A stretch of 64,000 nt of DNA from Bacteroides sp. (GCA_014801785.1 JAAVDN010000009.1:1-64000), one strand, 5' to 3'; positions 49,561 to 60,103 are shown, counted from the first letter of the stretch. A program made the numbers and translations. The notes: generated from the letters alone by a model not told the origin.

Positions 49561-50061
49561 ATGGCAGCAACAATCAATAACGTAGCATACAGTTGGTCGA
49601 TGATTCAGCTTCAGACCAACCTCGATGGTGAGAGTGCTCAGAACCCGATTTTCGTTGATTGTACCGCTATCAAGTGGGACACCAAACGTAAGATCGAGTC
49701 TATCTACGGACTCGGTGGTCAGCCTCGTAAGCGTGGTTTCGGCAACGTAACCTATGAGGCAAGTATCACACTGCCTTATGGCACTCAGGTTGACCTCCGC
49801 GACCGTTCTACTGACGGCACACTCCTTGGCCTTGGTGAGTTTAACCTCATCATCTCTTGGGTCAATGACGTGGCCGCAAATGTCACCACAGAAACAGTCA
49901 CACTTTCAGGCTGTATTCTGGCAGAAGGTGGTATGGATGCAAGCCAGGACGACACCTCTATCACACGAGAGTTCGACCTCCATCCGCATCGTATCTACAC
50001 CGGCAAGGTCCAGAGCAATGCCAACATGAGCTGGTCACACGAGCTCTACGGTGGAGCGTAA
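49561..50061 (+). CDS. Tail tube protein
   Basis: The 166-residue product (AATINNVAYSWSMIQLQTNL … IKWDTKRKIESIYGLGGQPR … YEASITLPYGTQ) has the size and beta-rich pattern of tube proteins of contractile tails and follows the sheath gene. The KRKIESIYGLGGQPRKRGFG segment resembles the tube loop that stacks rings. Assignment rests on pattern and position. Confidence 0.7.
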   Translation: MAATINNVAYSWSMIQLQTNLDGESAQNPIFVDCTAIKWDTKRKIESIYGLGGQPRKRGFGNVTYEASITLPYGTQVDLRDRSTDGTLLGLGEFNLIISWVNDVAANVTTETVTLSGCILAEGGMDASQDDTSITREFDLHPHRIYTGKVQSNANMSWSHELYGGA

Positions 50062-50088
50062 TCGGTTTTCTTGTTATACTATCAGTTG

Positions 50089-50127
50089 GAGAGAGCAGTC
50101 AAAAACGGTTGCTCTCTCATATTTTTT
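50089..50127 (+). terminator. Intrinsic terminator
   Basis: GAGAGAGCA pairs with TGCTCTCTC over 9 bases and is followed by a T-rich run. It lies after the tube gene and probably limits read-through into the chaperone gene. Confidence 0.75.
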
Positions 50128-50207
50128 TCAAGGTTGACTATTATATATTGACGACACCCAAAACGTCAAACTGATTACTTTAACATTAAAACCAAATAAA
50201 CTACACA

Positions 50208-50627
50208 ATGGCAAAAGAAAAGAAAAATGCAGAAGCTGTAGCTGAGACTCAGGCTGCTCCCGCAATCGAACTTGTCGGTAACGTGAATATTCCCCTCGAA
50301 ATCCGTGAAGAAATCGTCAAGAAGGCCGAGGCTCTGAAAGCCGAGCATAAGCTCCGCAAGATCTTCATCATCATCGTCGAAGGTGAAGAGGGTGATGACA
50401 AGCCTCTGTATATCGCCTACATGCGCCGCCCCGGTCTCATGCACTTCAGCCAGTATATGAACTTCGCTCAGAAAGACGTCGTGCAGGCCAACAAAATGCT
50501 CGCAGCCAACATCTTCCTCGCTGGCGACCGGGAAATGGTTGACGATGAAGATCTCTTCCTTTACGGAACTATGGGTCAGCTTTCCCAGATCATAGACTCC
50601 CGCAATGCCGATATGGTAAAAAAATAG
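50208..50627 (+). CDS. Tail assembly chaperone, short form
   Basis: The 139-residue product (KEKKNAEAVAETQAAPAIEL … IFIIIVEGEEGDDKPLYIAY) lies between the tube and the tape measure, where tail assembly chaperones are found. It ends with a run of seven A and a TAG. The same A run allows a -1 shift into a second frame, as in chaperones of lambda, Mu and many other phages. Confidence 0.65.
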   Translation: MAKEKKNAEAVAETQAAPAIELVGNVNIPLEIREEIVKKAEALKAEHKLRKIFIIIVEGEEGDDKPLYIAYMRRPGLMHFSQYMNFAQKDVVQANKMLAANIFLAGDREMVDDEDLFLYGTMGQLSQIIDSRNADMVKK

Positions 50628-50827
50628 AACGTTGTCGAATAGGCAAAGAGGATGTTTATAGACAACGCCTCGCACTGATGACATACTACTATCCTCATTT
50701 GGACCTCAATGAAATGACAGATGATGATTTTGCCTTTTGGTCAGAAAACGCCTATTGGGTACATTCTCAAATGCTCATGGTTCAACAGGCCAATACGGTA
50801 GGTATGCTAACAGGAGGTGCAAAATGA
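50208..50827 (+). CDS. Tail assembly chaperone, long form by -1 frameshift
   Basis: At GTAAAAAAATAG (50616-50627) a -1 shift replaces the stop by a frame that stays open for 67 codons (IERCRIGKEDVYRQRLALMT … MLTGGAK) and ends at 50827, giving about 206 residues. The second frame has no start of its own and no other explanation. Two-form chaperones bind the tape measure during tail assembly. The slip itself is inferred from sequence. Confidence 0.65.
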
Positions 50828-50830
50828 TTC

Positions 50831-50866
50831 AAGATAGGAGCTTCACGGCTCCTATTCTTGTTTTTG
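50831..50866 (+). terminator. Intrinsic terminator
   Basis: AAGATAGGAGC pairs with GCTCCTATTCTT around a 6-base loop and is followed by GTTTTTG. It lies directly behind the long chaperone frame, which supports that frame's end as the real gene end. Confidence 0.7.
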
Positions 50867-50889
50867 GACTATTATTATAAAAAGTCAAT

Positions 50890-52173
50890 ATGGCACAACT
50901 CAGTTATATAGATACTGGACCAAAACAGACTCCAGACTTAACCTTCAATATCCCTACTGATGAAAGTGTGGGAGCTTTTCTATTTGATACAAGTGGCTTT
51001 GAAAAGCCATTTGACGGTTTTCCCCTACTCTATCATAACTTCAAAGACGGGCAAATTCAGTGTATCAAAAATATGGATGATGCACTTCTATTAGGCATTA
51101 AAAATGATGGATTCTTAAACAGCCTCATCTATTACCATCTTGTTCAGTTTTTTGATTTTGTAGGCGATAATCAAGCCGTATATGTGGCAATAGCCGATTG
51201 CTCAAAAGACTGGGATGTTATTCAATATATGCAGCAACAAGCCAGTGGCCGGATATTCCATATCGGAGTGTGGACTTCTCAACCTATATGGAATAAGAAG
51301 TCTGATAGGTCAATGGGATTTACACCACTGATAACTGATCTCCAAGCTCAGGCCGATGAAATTAATGGCAAGATAGGTGTTTCTACACACACTATGGTAC
51401 CTCTTCACATAATGCTTTGCGGAAATACCAATTATATAGGTGGGGATCAGATTCATTATAAGCAACTGCCTAATGCGATTGAATTAAATTGTCCGAAGGT
51501 TGCTGTGGTATTAGTTCAAAATGGGTCTCAGGAAGTACGTCAAATGCAGGCTGGCAATCCTCTTCAGGCTCCAGTAAGTTCTTTGGGCCTTATAATGGCT
51601 TGTTTGGCTCTTTGTGGGGCTGAAGAAAGCATTGCATCACTTGAAAAGTGCGACCTCAATAAAAACGAGGGGTTCAATTATCCTGAATGGGGTGTGGGCA
51701 GTACCGGCACTCCAATGGAAAGCGTACATCGAGTTTGGGCCAACACCATATCATCAAGAGGTTATATCATTCCAGTTGATTATGAAGGTCTGGAAGCATC
51801 ATATTTTCTCAGCACCGATCAGACTCTATGTGAAGGAGATTTCAGTACGATTGCTAACAATAGAGTGATGCACAAATGCCGTCGTGCATTATGCACCGCC
51901 CTTCTTCCGTATGTAAACAGTAATCACATTTACATTCCAGGTACTCACAATATCAGCGCCACCTCCATCACAATCATCACAGACTCTATCAATACTATTC
52001 TGGACTCAGTGATGAGAAATAAACAAGGTAAAAATCAAATCAATGGTCGGGTCGTAACATTCTTAGAGAACGATGAGCTGCTTGAAAACGATTCTATTTC
52101 ATTAAAACTGGAGATTGGCCCGGTCAACTATAGTGGATTCCTATCAGAAGAGGTCTCACACGATATAGATTAA
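50890..52173 (+). CDS. Contractile tail sheath protein 2, DUF2586-like
   Basis: The 427-residue product is a paralogue of 48157-49527. Shared features are the N-terminal GAFLFDTSGF, RIFHIGVWTSQPI (compare YQIGVWTGKPI), YIIPVDYEGLEASYFLSTDQ and RVMHKCRRALCTALLPYVNSN. Divergence is large, so the duplication is old. It may form part of the baseplate-proximal sheath or a specialised ring. Confidence 0.75.
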   Translation: MAQLSYIDTGPKQTPDLTFNIPTDESVGAFLFDTSGFEKPFDGFPLLYHNFKDGQIQCIKNMDDALLLGIKNDGFLNSLIYYHLVQFFDFVGDNQAVYVAIADCSKDWDVIQYMQQQASGRIFHIGVWTSQPIWNKKSDRSMGFTPLITDLQAQADEINGKIGVSTHTMVPLHIMLCGNTNYIGGDQIHYKQLPNAIELNCPKVAVVLVQNGSQEVRQMQAGNPLQAPVSSLGLIMACLALCGAEESIASLEKCDLNKNEGFNYPEWGVGSTGTPMESVHRVWANTISSRGYIIPVDYEGLEASYFLSTDQTLCEGDFSTIANNRVMHKCRRALCTALLPYVNSNHIYIPGTHNISATSITIITDSINTILDSVMRNKQGKNQINGRVVTFLENDELLENDSISLKLEIGPVNYSGFLSEEVSHDID

Positions 52174-52209
52174 GATTTTATAGGTTTAAGCGTATCAAAG
52201 AATCATTCG

Positions 52210-52243
52210 CCCCAAGTCTGAAAAACGGCTTGGGGTTTCTCTT
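52210..52243 (+). terminator. Intrinsic terminator
   Basis: CCCCAAG pairs with CTTGGGG and is followed by TTTCTCTTT. It lies between the second sheath gene and the tape measure gene. Confidence 0.65.
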
Positions 52244-52283
52244 TGACTATTAATAGGTAGCAAATCATTTATCATTACTACCA

Positions 52284-55200
52284 ATGGCAGATTATAAAGA
52301 TTACATCGTCAGATATGACATTATTGCTGATGTAACCAAGGCGGCCGAGGGGCTTCAATCTATTGCGAATATCGCGAAAGAATTTGAGGGCCCAATGAAT
52401 ACGCTTAAAACAGCGATCACCCAGGTCAGCCAGTCGGTATATCAGCTCAAACAAAACTCGCAAATGACATTTGCACCTAAAATTGACGTAGGTGCTTTCA
52501 ATAATCAGTTGCGAGCAATGGTTACGCAAGTCCGGAGTGCCGCCGCCGAAATACACACGGCAATATTCCAGGCTCTTTCAGGAAATCCCGCTGGCACAAA
52601 AGCAGCTCAAAAAGGTATTGGTTCTGCTCTTAGTGGAACCAGATCAGTTGCAGCCATAAAGAAGGATATTGAAGACTATAACAAAGAGTTAGATAAGCTC
52701 TTAGGAACACCTAAAAAAAATAAAAAGGGAGAAACCATACGAAGTAGAGACGGCCTAATCCAAATGAATAAAAATGGATTAGCAAAGGCGACTGCTCAGG
52801 AACAGGCGAAATATCAAGGAAAGCTCTTGCAGCTGGAATCTCAAAAACGCACCCTACAAGCAATGATTCAACAGCGCAAAGCTGAACTTGCTGTTGCGGA
52901 AAAACTTGAAAAGGAAACAGCTGCTCAACAAGCGAAGGCTGCAAAGGCACAATCAAAAATTGTATCTGCCCCTACTTCAAAATCAACCGCCACATCCCAG
53001 CCGGCCAAACTCACCAACGTTACTCCAGCCGTTATCAGAGAATGGAAGAAAGCATTTGGTGATGCAAAAAGTAAGGCTCTTACAGTTAACATCAGAGGCA
53101 ATGCTACTGGTGCTGGTGGTGCATTGACTGTTATAGAGCAAATCCAGTCTTCATTAAAGGCTTTACAATCACAAGGCACATTCAATATTAATCCAATATT
53201 GAATACTGAGGGCTTTGCTGCTGCTGAGGCTCAGCTCAAACGTCTTGCGGGCCTGAGTGCAGCCGTTGTTGCTCCGTTCACGCCAAAAGATACTAAAGCT
53301 CAAACTGGCAAACCATCTAATCTTGTTTCTGCTCTTACCAAAGATGAGAAAACAAAGCTCACTAACGCTCAGAAACAGATTAAAGCATGGAATGAGAAGA
53401 TCGCCCCTATCCAGTCGCGTCTTGATGCAAATCGAGCTATTTCGGAAGACCAGCGGACTCCAGCAATAAAAGGACAAATAACTCGTGACACTAAAACATT
53501 GGCAGCTTACCAAGCTAACCGAGCAGAGCAAGAGAATATTGTCCGAACTCTTCAGGGAAAGTCCACTGCCGCTACCCAACCTGCTTCTAAGACTGCAAAG
53601 CCTTTGGCCCTCGACATTGTAGGAAATCTATCAAAAATCAATGTTACGGCCAAGGCTCCTGTCGTATCAGTTATCGGAGAAATCACTAAACTTCAAGGTA
53701 AGGTATCAGAGGCTATCCCGGTTAATGTTAGAATAATAGCCGATCAGGTAGCTGCATCTGTAAAATCAATTCCGACACCGACCCTGGATGTAAGAGTAAA
53801 TCTGCTTACCGATAAAGCTCAACAGCAGTTACAGACACTTGCTGCACAATCTAAACCAGTTGCCAAACCCGTAAAGAGCACTGGAACTACTACCAGTGTA
53901 ACAAAAGGTAAGCAATCCGGTGCTAAAGCCCCTATTACTGGAACTGTTGATACTAAAGATATTCTCAGTCAAATCAAAAACATCCCACGTCAAACTATAC
54001 CGCTTGCCGTAAAATTGATGTGGGAAAGGGGCGCTATTGGCCGACAAGAACAGATAAAAAAACTGGCTGGCAATATTCCTCCAATTACATTGAATTTTGA
54101 AACAACTGCGGCATTAGTAAAACTGAAAGAGTTCATCGCCAAGGTAAGAGCTTCCAGCCCTCAAAATATTAAACTGACTACTACTGGAGTTGTCGCAAAT
54201 GCAACTCCAGCAACAACTACATCCCCTACTCAAAAGGCTCCAACAACCGTCGCTGCCGCAACAAAAGGTAAAAAGACAGTTACTGCTGGTCAAAAGAAGC
54301 CGACTGTTGGTGATTCGACCAAGGGTTCAGTGCAAACTAAACCTCAATCAGTTGCATTAAAACTTGACACCTCAGCTGCTGTGGCCGCTTTGGAAGAGTT
54401 CATCGCCAAGGTAAGAGCTTCCAGCCCTCAAAATATTAAACTGACTGCGACTGGAATGCCGCCTGTTGGAACACAACAAAATGCAACGGCACCAGCCACA
54501 AATACAGTGCCGCCAGTCGCTCCGATTATGCCCCCTGCAACCGGTGGAACTACTCAAAAAGGTCAAAAGCAAAGTGGGCATACAGGCCATCAACCTCTTA
54601 CTGCCCAGGAACGATATAATAAGCAGAGACAACAGTCTGAGGATCGAGCAAGAAAACAGATTGCAGATAATCGTTTTAGGGCTGCAAAACGTCAAGAATA
54701 TACCTCACAACATCAAGCATGGTATAATCAGCAGCAGGCACTTTATAATAAGTTGTTTGACCCAGTAAAAAAGCCCGACCTTAATTGGGCCTATAGGGAA
54801 GAGCAAAAGAGGGCAGCCGAACTTGCCAAGATGCGTGAGGATGCCAAAACCGCTTTCGCTAAGCCAACACCATTTGAGCAGCAGGAAATTAATAGACACA
54901 ATCAGTTTTTAGCAAGGCAAGAAGAGGCAAAGAAAATCTCTTCAACAACCAGCATATCCAGTCATAGGAACAAACTGGGTAAGATGCGGAGCGCCATTCG
55001 CAACAGTATTCTTCCGTTTGTGAGCAATCAAGGTGATCTTGAGAGCATTTTTAAAAACTACAAATCCTTTGCCAAAGTCAATCAAGCTTGGGGAACCATA
55101 GGGTCAGATGGTAAGAATATACCGTTTGTTCCCACCCCTGGTATGCCCAACGGCCAGATGCTAAGGTATCTAACAGATGTAAAAACCCAGATGCAGGCAG

Positions 55201-58200
55201 ACGGTGCTGCCATCCCTGTAAAACTGAATAACTATATCGGCAATCTTGAAGAACAGATTCGACAATCCAATACGGCACCGACTGTCCCACAAAACACACT
55301 TGCTCCTTCCGGATTTATGGGAAGTGGCAAAAACCGTGTGTCTTTCGGAACCGCTAAGCCTTCTAAGGTTCTTGCACCCAAAGGGTATCATTGGGAAAAG
55401 ACAAAAAATCTCGCAAGCCGTCTATCCAATCCTCAGATGGAAGGATTCCAGCGTGCTCTTGCTGAAAAAGAGGCTGCCTGGCAAAATCTGAGAAACGTTC
55501 AATCGGCAACCCAAGGAACTATTGATGCCGCTAAAAATCCAAGGACCCCGTATATTGATAGGATGACCTCCATATCGAATACGTTGAGTACCCGGGCAAA
55601 TACAGCGCTCTTTACGTTGGGGCATGCCCTGAATGCGGTTGATCGGCACAATAATACAATCAGCTCATTACAGGCTGAATTACAGAATGTTGAAAGTCAG
55701 ATGCAGCCGTTTATGGCCGCCAAATCTCTTAAGCCGGCCCAGGCATCCCAACTGACCAACCTTGCTGTCAGATCCAACGAGCTGAAGCAGCAGATTGCCG
55801 AAAACAAGAATTTGCTTAATCAGCACAAGGAGATAGCACGAAAAGCTGATAGATCCCACCAAATCCTAACTCAGCGTAAAAATGCCATAGATGCGGCCCG
55901 CGCTATGGAAGAAAATTCTGTAAGGTCAGCCATGCTTGCACAGCCTATGGCTGAACGCCGGAATGCAAGGGCGGCTTATACACAGGCTCGTAGGAATGCA
56001 AATGCCTATACTCATGGCTATCAGCTCACTGCGGATGAGTCAGCAAAACCTTCAAAAGCTCCAAAATTGGCAAAGATACCCCATCGTGTCAGAACACAGA
56101 GCGGAGAACTTTTAAGTGTTGAGCAACTGAGGGCTCAGGCTCAAAATGCAATGTTGCCTTTTGCTCAAAGCAAAGAGCAACTGAATATGCTGACAAAACA
56201 TCGTCGGTATTTCCGTCAGGCCGTAGCAACGACTGGCATTATGCCTACTCCGAGTATGGAAGCACCTCAAATGCTGAAATACTTGCAGGGTGTATCGACT
56301 CAGATGCAGAAAGCAAGTGTTGCTGTACCCTGGACTTTGCAGAGTCAGATTAATAAACTTGAAGGCGAGGTTGCTAAGGCCAATGGCGTAGGCCAGCCCA
56401 CCCAATCTCGTGGGACTGGTATGGCACCTCTGCGCACCGGGCAGCCAAAACCTTTCTTCGATCGTTCCCGTAAATGGGCTTATCCATTTACGGGCCAGAC
56501 CTCTTTTGGTGCTCGCACTCCAATGGCTGTAGATATGGCCAAGGGTATGGGTGTGATGTTTGCGATTGGTGGCGCAATGTCGGCCATTGGAAGCTCCTTC
56601 AGTCAGGCGATGGAATATCAGAACACCATGCGCACTACTCAGGCCATTCTTCAGAATGGAACAGACTCATATAGTCAAAATTCGTTCAAGAATATGGAGG
56701 CCACTGTGCGTAATGTTGGTGTTAAGACAAAATTCTCTGCTCCTGAAGTCGCCAGTGCTGCCAAGTTTCTTGCAATGGCAGGATATGATATAGACGCTAT
56801 CAATGCTGCCATACGACCTATCGCAGACCTTGCACTTATTGGAGATTCTGATTTAGGAGAGACTGCTGATAAGATGACCAACATTATGACCACCTTCCAG
56901 ATCGCTCCTGAGCGTATGCGTGAGGCGGCAAATATAATGGCCACTACTGCTACTCGATCTAACACAGACCTTATGATGTTGGCCGAGTCTGCTAAGTATG
57001 GTGGTGCAGTTGCAAATATGTATGGGCGCAATGATCCTTATTTGTTTGCTGATACAATGGCGATATTCGGTGTTATGGGTAATGCTGGTATTCAGGCTTC
57101 TTCTGCTGGTACTGCATTGCGAATGATGTACCAAAACATCTTTAATCCAAATAAAAAGCAGGCTGCTATATTGCAACATTTGGATGACAAATACGGGATT
57201 TCAACGGTTGATGCTAATGGTAATAAAAGATCTATGGCAGACATCATTATTGACATGGCTAATCAGATTCCGGATGATGTAATGCCAGATATTGTAGGTA
57301 AATTATTTAGGATAACAGCTCAATCAGGAGCAAACTCAACAATAGTTTCCGCCAAAGATATTGCATTAGAGGCAGCTGGAGGTGATGCTAATGTTGCATC
57401 TCAACTTATTAATGAAACAAATGAGTTAGTAGATAGACTTAGTGAGAAGAAAAATAGTAAAAAACAACTAAGTTCTTTAGCCGCTCTTATTCAGGCCAAC
57501 CGTAATTCTGTCAGTGGCAACATCTCAGGAGCCATTGCCGAAGAGAAACAGAACCCCATCTCTGGTCTTTGGGCCCAGGTTACTTCAACATTTACTGAAG
57601 GCATTGTTCAGGCATTTGAAAATCGTCAAGGTGACTTTGAGGAAATGCTGAAAAAACTCAGAGATTATCTTGCCAAGCCTGAAACAATTCAGATGATGCA
57701 GAACCTTTTCGATATGATTATTGAAATCGGTAAGGTAATGGCATGGTTTGTGAAAATATGGGCTTCCATTTACAATACTGCTCCTGGGTTAATCAAGACT
57801 TGGGTAACTGCTCAGATGATGTTCACCCAGTTTGGTTCTCTCGTTGCTCCAATAATATCTTTGATTGGCGTATTTGACCGTCTCAAAGGATCTATTATGA
57901 CATTGGCCGGCATATCGTCTGTTGGTGGCGCAACAATGACGGGGAATATAACCAGAAATGCTATCGCAGGAACAGCTACAAACGCAGCCCTTCTTGTTCC
58001 TACACCTGGTGCCAGTCAAAAATTTGCTGGCAAAATAGGATCTAAGGTTAATTCTGCTATGGCTACAAATGCGATTCTTGCAGGAGAATTAGCATTAAGT
58101 GGTGCCTCTAAATCCAGCACACTAAATACGCTTAATCAAGAAACAGCACTACATTATAAGGCGGTTCAAGAAAGATACTATAGGAGATATGGTTGGGCAA

Positions 58201-60101
58201 GAGCAGGAGCAGCTTTTAGAACTGCTGCAACCTCTGTACCAACTATGGCTTCATTTGCCCCGATGTTTGGTGGACTGAAGAGTATGGTAATGAATTTGTT
58301 TGTCGGATTTAGCAGAGCGATAGGGTTTCTTGTAAATCCCATATCTTTGGCCACTATAGCTATTGGTAGTTTAGGGTATGGCCTGTATAAGCTCAAACAG
58401 CGAATGGATGGCACTACTGAAGTTCAACAAATTGCGGCTCAAAAAGCTAAAGTTGCGGCTCAATCAACTGCACGAGAGTTAGCCATTCAAGGTAAATGGC
58501 ACAATGAATTAGGGGCTAACAGAGTGATTGAAGGTTCTGTAATCCACGCACCGCAATCAGAGAAAGTACAAGATTACCTGAAAGATCAAGAAAGATTCCA
58601 GCAGACTTATAATATTTTATGGAATAATCTTGCACAAGATGCGTCTAAGAAATCTATAAACGACACAGTAAATGAGTGGCGCAGCATTATCAAGAATAAT
58701 TCTGCCTATAAACTTGCTTTAGGTGACAAATATTCTGAATACGCTGGAGCTGATTTAACGAAATGGACGAACAGTAATAAGATGTGGAATCGTGGTCCCA
58801 ATGATTTGATTGCTACTATCCATGATATTTGGGTAGAACAAGATGATCATGCCATTGATCTCCAAAAAAGAATAGTTCAGGGCGCATTAATGGTCGAGGG
58901 TGCAAATAGCAGCATTACTCAAAAATATGTAAATGACATTATTGCACTTCGAGAGAGGGTGATCAATAAAGAAATTGATGAGCATGCTTATCAAGAGGAA
59001 ACTCAGAAAATTCTCAATATGGTAAAAGGTCTATTACCTTCTAACCCTCTGGATGCTTCAAATATGACACCAGAAGAGTTAAAAAACACCAGTAACAGAA
59101 GTGTTTTTGCTCCTTATCAGGATGCTATCTTTAATGTATTGAATGCTTACATTAGAGGTGACTATGGTACGGAAACGGGGGCCATAAACGCATGGCAAGA
59201 TCTAACGCTCAGAAATGAAAATGGTGGTCTTGCCAGTGGGTTGATTGTGTGGTCTCAACAGTGGTATGATAAGTTGGCAAATATCGCTAAAGATATGCAA
59301 CTTACAGATACTTTCTTTTCGCCAGATGGTACTCATCAAGAAAATATGAAAATCATATTATCTATGATGCCTGATACCAGTAAGTTTGATGCCTCATCTA
59401 TTGTGGAGCAGGTTCGTCAAAAAATTAATAATTTCCAGCTTACATTACAGCAATTCTCTGATATGCTGTCAACAGTATATGATATGCTCAAACAAGCTGG
59501 TATTCTTGACGAAAATGACAATAATAGATATCAATTCATTAGAGGACAGCTGACTGGGCAGAAATTCACGTCTCATACAGTTCGCAAATATTGGCAAGAT
59601 AATATCGGAATTAATCATAATTCAGAATGGGTTAAAGCTGGTATTTCTGAAAATGACTATGTGAATTGGATGATGGGTGTAAAAGGAGCCATGAGTGATC
59701 TTGACATAAGTAAAAAACTTGGTAGGGCAATTACTCGTAGTCAAGAAAATTCTCAAATGGCAACTAATATAGCCAGAAAAGCTGCAAACTTAGGTAACAA
59801 AAATGCAGCTTTGAAAACGCCTACTGTCTCAACAGCAACTCCTACCCCCACAAACCATCAAACAACTCCAACTGTAAAAGATCAACAAGCATACGCTTCA
59901 CACTATGACAGAAGCGCAGCCAGACCCACTCAGGTTGTGTTTAATATAAACAATCTGGCGAACTTTGACAGAACAACAGTAGCTTCCAGTGCTGAAGAGC
60001 GTGACTTGATGGCTGCAATGGAAGATAGAATTGCCGGAGCAGTATATCAAATGTTTGCAGAAGCCTCTAATCAGGCGCAGCGAGTAATGGATCTTACATA
60101 A
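52284..60101 (+). CDS. Tail tape measure protein
   Basis: The 2605-residue product is the largest in the window. A long Ala/Gln/Lys-rich, coiled-coil N-terminal part (to about residue 1400) carries repeats, including a 52-base exact DNA duplication (54128-54179, 54395-54446) and two similar blocks around ILPFVSNQGDLES and MLPFAQSKEQLNM. At about 1420-1690 there is a TP901-type tape measure domain (GAMSAIGSSFSQAMEYQNTM … ASSAGTALRMMYQNIFNP). Hydrophobic segments follow (about 1815 and 2000-2035), and the C terminus is polar. Its length sets the tail length and suggests a very long tail. Confidence 0.9.
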   Translation: MADYKDYIVRYDIIADVTKAAEGLQSIANIAKEFEGPMNTLKTAITQVSQSVYQLKQNSQMTFAPKIDVGAFNNQLRAMVTQVRSAAAEIHTAIFQALSGNPAGTKAAQKGIGSALSGTRSVAAIKKDIEDYNKELDKLLGTPKKNKKGETIRSRDGLIQMNKNGLAKATAQEQAKYQGKLLQLESQKRTLQAMIQQRKAELAVAEKLEKETAAQQAKAAKAQSKIVSAPTSKSTATSQPAKLTNVTPAVIREWKKAFGDAKSKALTVNIRGNATGAGGALTVIEQIQSSLKALQSQGTFNINPILNTEGFAAAEAQLKRLAGLSAAVVAPFTPKDTKAQTGKPSNLVSALTKDEKTKLTNAQKQIKAWNEKIAPIQSRLDANRAISEDQRTPAIKGQITRDTKTLAAYQANRAEQENIVRTLQGKSTAATQPASKTAKPLALDIVGNLSKINVTAKAPVVSVIGEITKLQGKVSEAIPVNVRIIADQVAASVKSIPTPTLDVRVNLLTDKAQQQLQTLAAQSKPVAKPVKSTGTTTSVTKGKQSGAKAPITGTVDTKDILSQIKNIPRQTIPLAVKLMWERGAIGRQEQIKKLAGNIPPITLNFETTAALVKLKEFIAKVRASSPQNIKLTTTGVVANATPATTTSPTQKAPTTVAAATKGKKTVTAGQKKPTVGDSTKGSVQTKPQSVALKLDTSAAVAALEEFIAKVRASSPQNIKLTATGMPPVGTQQNATAPATNTVPPVAPIMPPATGGTTQKGQKQSGHTGHQPLTAQERYNKQRQQSEDRARKQIADNRFRAAKRQEYTSQHQAWYNQQQALYNKLFDPVKKPDLNWAYREEQKRAAELAKMREDAKTAFAKPTPFEQQEINRHNQFLARQEEAKKISSTTSISSHRNKLGKMRSAIRNSILPFVSNQGDLESIFKNYKSFAKVNQAWGTIGSDGKNIPFVPTPGMPNGQMLRYLTDVKTQMQADGAAIPVKLNNYIGNLEEQIRQSNTAPTVPQNTLAPSGFMGSGKNRVSFGTAKPSKVLAPKGYHWEKTKNLASRLSNPQMEGFQRALAEKEAAWQNLRNVQSATQGTIDAAKNPRTPYIDRMTSISNTLSTRANTALFTLGHALNAVDRHNNTISSLQAELQNVESQMQPFMAAKSLKPAQASQLTNLAVRSNELKQQIAENKNLLNQHKEIARKADRSHQILTQRKNAIDAARAMEENSVRSAMLAQPMAERRNARAAYTQARRNANAYTHGYQLTADESAKPSKAPKLAKIPHRVRTQSGELLSVEQLRAQAQNAMLPFAQSKEQLNMLTKHRRYFRQAVATTGIMPTPSMEAPQMLKYLQGVSTQMQKASVAVPWTLQSQINKLEGEVAKANGVGQPTQSRGTGMAPLRTGQPKPFFDRSRKWAYPFTGQTSFGARTPMAVDMAKGMGVMFAIGGAMSAIGSSFSQAMEYQNTMRTTQAILQNGTDSYSQNSFKNMEATVRNVGVKTKFSAPEVASAAKFLAMAGYDIDAINAAIRPIADLALIGDSDLGETADKMTNIMTTFQIAPERMREAANIMATTATRSNTDLMMLAESAKYGGAVANMYGRNDPYLFADTMAIFGVMGNAGIQASSAGTALRMMYQNIFNPNKKQAAILQHLDDKYGISTVDANGNKRSMADIIIDMANQIPDDVMPDIVGKLFRITAQSGANSTIVSAKDIALEAAGGDANVASQLINETNELVDRLSEKKNSKKQLSSLAALIQANRNSVSGNISGAIAEEKQNPISGLWAQVTSTFTEGIVQAFENRQGDFEEMLKKLRDYLAKPETIQMMQNLFDMIIEIGKVMAWFVKIWASIYNTAPGLIKTWVTAQMMFTQFGSLVAPIISLIGVFDRLKGSIMTLAGISSVGGATMTGNITRNAIAGTATNAALLVPTPGASQKFAGKIGSKVNSAMATNAILAGELALSGASKSSTLNTLNQETALHYKAVQERYYRRYGWARAGAAFRTAATSVPTMASFAPMFGGLKSMVMNLFVGFSRAIGFLVNPISLATIAIGSLGYGLYKLKQRMDGTTEVQQIAAQKAKVAAQSTARELAIQGKWHNELGANRVIEGSVIHAPQSEKVQDYLKDQERFQQTYNILWNNLAQDASKKSINDTVNEWRSIIKNNSAYKLALGDKYSEYAGADLTKWTNSNKMWNRGPNDLIATIHDIWVEQDDHAIDLQKRIVQGALMVEGANSSITQKYVNDIIALRERVINKEIDEHAYQEETQKILNMVKGLLPSNPLDASNMTPEELKNTSNRSVFAPYQDAIFNVLNAYIRGDYGTETGAINAWQDLTLRNENGGLASGLIVWSQQWYDKLANIAKDMQLTDTFFSPDGTHQENMKIILSMMPDTSKFDASSIVEQVRQKINNFQLTLQQFSDMLSTVYDMLKQAGILDENDNNRYQFIRGQLTGQKFTSHTVRKYWQDNIGINHNSEWVKAGISENDYVNWMMGVKGAMSDLDISKKLGRAITRSQENSQMATNIARKAANLGNKNAALKTPTVSTATPTPTNHQTTPTVKDQQAYASHYDRSAARPTQVVFNINNLANFDRTTVASSAEERDLMAAMEDRIAGAVYQMFAEASNQAQRVMDLT
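54128..54446 (+). repeat. 52-base exact in-frame direct repeat inside the tape measure gene
   Basis: Copies at 54128-54179 and 54395-54446 are identical and 267 bases apart, which is 89 codons, so recombination between them would keep the reading frame and change tail length. Confidence 0.8.
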
Positions 60102-60103
60102 AG

